Below are positions 6,591 to 8,161 of a stretch of DNA of 8,161 nt, in pieces. Below the pieces are notes generated by a model. The model did not search any database and was not told where the DNA came from. It saw only the letters and a list, made by a program, of their open reading frames with translations. The DNA lies in assembly GCA_017556845.1 (NCBI GenBank), contig JAFYMA010000059.1, positions 1-8,161 on the forward strand, written 5' to 3'. The position numbers were made by a program, and so were the translations under genes. How positions within the stretch are numbered: position 1 is the first letter of the stretch; the number at the start of each line of letters is the position of its first letter. This DNA comes from Clostridia bacterium (GTDB taxonomy: Bacteria > Bacillota > Clostridia > Oscillospirales > CAG-272).

Positions 6591-7219
6591 TTTCTCATTT
6601 CTCTCAGCTTTTCAAGAATTGAATTGATTTCTTCGTTTTTGAATTTATAGCTTGATTTGTTTGCAATGAACCGTGCGGAAATATCCACTATATCCTCATA
6701 AGGACGCAAGCCGTTTTCTACAAGCGTCTTGCCCGTTTCAACGATATCAACGATAACGTCTGACAAATTGAGTATAGGTGCAAGCTCTATTGAACCGTTG
6801 AGCTTGATTATCTCAATTTCACGGCTTTTTGATGCATAGTACGTTCTGGCAATGTTCGGGAACTTCGTTGCCACGCGGAGCGTTCTTGCTCTGTCATCGT
6901 AAAAGTCATTTTTAGCGGCAACAGCCATACGGCATTTACCCATTCCCATATCAAAAAGCTCGTAAATATCAGGCTCGTACTCAAGAAGTATGTCTCTGCC
7001 CACAACGCCTATATCAGCCGCACCGTGTTCTACGTATACAGATACGTCAGTAGGCTTTACCCAGAAATATTTGATTCCGACCTGCTCATTTTCAAATATA
7101 AGCTTTCGGTTGTTTTTATCCTTTATTCCCTCACAGCCGTAGCCGAGAGATTCAAAAATATCGTAAACACCTTCGCCAAGTCTGCCCTTGGGAAGTGCAA
7201 CATTCAGCGTTTTACTCAT
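6587..7219 (-). CDS. hisG: ATP phosphoribosyltransferase catalytic subunit, short form
   Basis: HisG condenses ATP with PRPP, the committed and normally feedback-regulated step. From ATG7219 it is 210 residues, which is the short form lacking the C-terminal regulatory ACT-like domain. Short HisG works only in complex with HisZ, encoded immediately upstream. Visible motifs are VALPKGRL (7-14), DIGVVGRDIL (69-78), KCRMAVA (95-101), ATKFPNIARTYY (117-128) and the PRPP-binding loop DIVETGKTL (158-166). A GTG three codons earlier (7228) is in frame, but AGGTG at 7230-7226 is 6 bases before ATG7219 and overlaps that GTG, so the ATG is preferred. The start overlaps hisZ by 8 bases (ATGAGTAA). Confidence 0.97.
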   Translation of the reverse strand: MSKTLNVALPKGRLGEGVYDIFESLGYGCEGIKDKNNRKLIFENEQVGIKYFWVKPTDVSVYVEHGAADIGVVGRDILLEYEPDIYELFDMGMGKCRMAVAAKNDFYDDRARTLRVATKFPNIARTYYASKSREIEIIKLNGSIELAPILNLSDVIVDIVETGKTLVENGLRPYEDIVDISARFIANKSSYKFKNEEINSILEKLREMRK

Positions 7220-8161
7220 TTGTATCACCTGCCATACAGATCGTTTTTTCGGCTCTTACCTTGCCCGGCTCCTTCTGCACGCGGACGCTCTTTCCATCAG
7301 CTCTCAGTGCTTCTGCCCTTGCATATACCGAGGATATATCGTCACTGTCCGAATAAAGCAGAAGAATATCAACGTCGTACTTTATGTCATCCTTCATGTA
7401 TTTTTCTATTTCGCCGAGATATACCGCAAAGCCTACCGCCTGTGCATTTTTACCCAGCTTTTCCATCAGCTTATCATATCTGCCGCCGGAAATAACTACC
7501 TTCGGAACATTGTTTATATATCCCTTGAATATAAGTCCGTTATAATAACCGTCGTCGCTTACGTTGGAAAAATCAATGGTGTAATGACCGTCACCGACAA
7601 TTCCGTATATTTCGGAAAGCTGACGCAGTGCTTCAGTCATTTTGGCATTGACCGCATATTCAGATGCCTTTTCAAGCACTGTGCTGTAACTGCCGCTGAG
7701 CGACGGTATGCCTTTTATCAGCTTTGCTGATGCTGTCGGAATATCGTATTCGGCACACGCCTTGTCAAGCTCGTGAGGAGCTTTTTTATTTATAGCAGAT
7801 ATTACTGCGGATTTTGCATCTGTACTGAGATTAAGCGCTTCAAGCAATCCTGTGACGAATCCCATATGAGATATTTCGATGATGTAATTATCATCAAGGC
7901 ACGCAAGACTCTTTTCGGCAAGCGAAAGCACCTCGCATATACCGTACAGATCGACCCTTCCCATAAGCTCAAGACCTATCTGGGTTATTTCGGTATACTC
8001 TTTTGTTTCGCGGGAAAGTCTGTATACGTTTTCGTTATAGTATACCTTCGTCTGCTCTGCTTTCGTATAGTTTTTTGCTATTGATAATGTGACGTCGGGC
8101 TTCAGTGCCAGAAGCTTGCCGCCAATGTCGGAAAATGTGATAATTCTATCCGAGGGCAAAA
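7212..8161 (-). CDS. hisZ: ATP phosphoribosyltransferase regulatory subunit (5' end cut by right edge)
   Basis: HisZ is a catalytically dead histidyl-tRNA-synthetase paralogue that completes short-form HisG and carries histidine feedback inhibition. About 315 residues are in the window. The first codon seen (TTG at 8159) is an internal Leu, because the conserved LKPDVT (19-24 here) normally sits roughly 75-80 residues in, so some 55-60 residues are missing. A motif-2-like stretch is at 46-62 (ending EITQIGLEL). The stretch around DDGYYNGLIFKGY (202-214) and GGRYDKL (225-231) fits HisZ. The LVRGLDYY signature of true HisRS, with its catalytic arginine, is absent, which argues against hisS. Its stop overlaps hisG by 8 bases. 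LKPDVT carries Lys where LRPDMT is usual in the family. Confidence 0.95.
   Translation of the reverse strand, partial: LPSDRIITFSDIGGKLLALKPDVTLSIAKNYTKAEQTKVYYNENVYRLSRETKEYTEITQIGLELMGRVDLYGICEVLSLAEKSLACLDDNYIIEISHMGFVTGLLEALNLSTDAKSAVISAINKKAPHELDKACAEYDIPTASAKLIKGIPSLSGSYSTVLEKASEYAVNAKMTEALRQLSEIYGIVGDGHYTIDFSNVSDDGYYNGLIFKGYINNVPKVVISGGRYDKLMEKLGKNAQAVGFAVYLGEIEKYMKDDIKYDVDILLLYSDSDDISSVYARAEALRADGKSVRVQKEPGKVRAEKTICMAGDTNE
7226..7230 (-). promoter_or_regulatory. Ribosome binding site deciding the hisG start
   Basis: AGGTG on the minus strand lies 6 bases upstream of ATG7219. It covers the alternative GTG start at 7228, so initiation should occur at the ATG, giving MSKTLNVALPKGRL as the N terminus. 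Confidence 0.65.

Noticed and set aside
7220..7228. GTG at 7228 as the hisG start
   Set aside because: The best ribosome binding site (AGGTG 7230-7226) overlaps that codon and is correctly spaced for ATG7219.
7212..8161. Histidyl-tRNA synthetase (hisS) for the first gene
   Set aside because: The LVRGLDYY signature with its catalytic arginine is missing, and the gene overlaps a short-form hisG, which fits hisZ.
8100..8161. T-box, his leader or operon promoter
   Set aside because: The right edge is still inside the hisZ coding sequence, so the leader region is not in the window.

Overview
The window holds the distal part of a compact, complete-looking histidine biosynthesis operon, all on the minus strand. 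Transcription runs from the right edge to the left edge. In transcription order it carries hisZ (5' end cut by the right edge), hisG, hisD, hisC, hisB, hisH, hisA, hisF and a fused hisIE. These are followed by a small membrane protein of the DUF3267 putative zincin-peptidase family, and then the N-terminal part of a tyrosine-recombinase-type integrase cut by the left edge. No gene is supported on the plus strand, and no RNA gene, CRISPR array or insertion sequence was recognised.

The organism is most likely an anaerobic Firmicute of class Clostridia, perhaps Oscillospiraceae/Ruminococcus-like. This is inference from the short HisG plus HisZ arrangement, the HisI-HisE fusion, an IGPD-only HisB, the moderate GC content (mid-40s percent in stretches counted by hand) and AGGAGG-type ribosome binding sites. 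The sequence does not give a species.

The genes work together as one pathway. HisZ and HisG form the hetero-oligomeric ATP phosphoribosyltransferase that commits PRPP and ATP. HisIE carries out the next two steps (pyrophosphohydrolase and cyclohydrolase) and HisA isomerises the product. HisH and HisF, the glutaminase and cyclase, make imidazole-glycerol phosphate and release AICAR. HisB dehydrates that product, HisC transaminates it, and HisD oxidises histidinol to histidine. Only histinol-phosphate phosphatase is not visible: HisB lacks that domain, and any such gene must lie outside the window.

Every junction is an overlap or a gap of at most 9 nt (ATGA, TAATG and ATGAGTAA types), so translation is probably coupled from end to end. 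No internal promoter or terminator was seen. The operon's promoter or leader lies beyond the right edge.

The left 900 bases are the unusual part. The zincin-like gene is joined to hisIE by an ATGA overlap. The integrase start lies within a few bases of the zincin gene's stop, with no terminator between them. A 7-7-7 inverted repeat (arms around a 7-nt spacer) at 316-336, in the last codons of the zincin gene, has the geometry of a tyrosine-recombinase core site. It may mark the edge of an integrated element that begins at the end of the his operon. This is a hypothesis, because the other end of any element is not visible.
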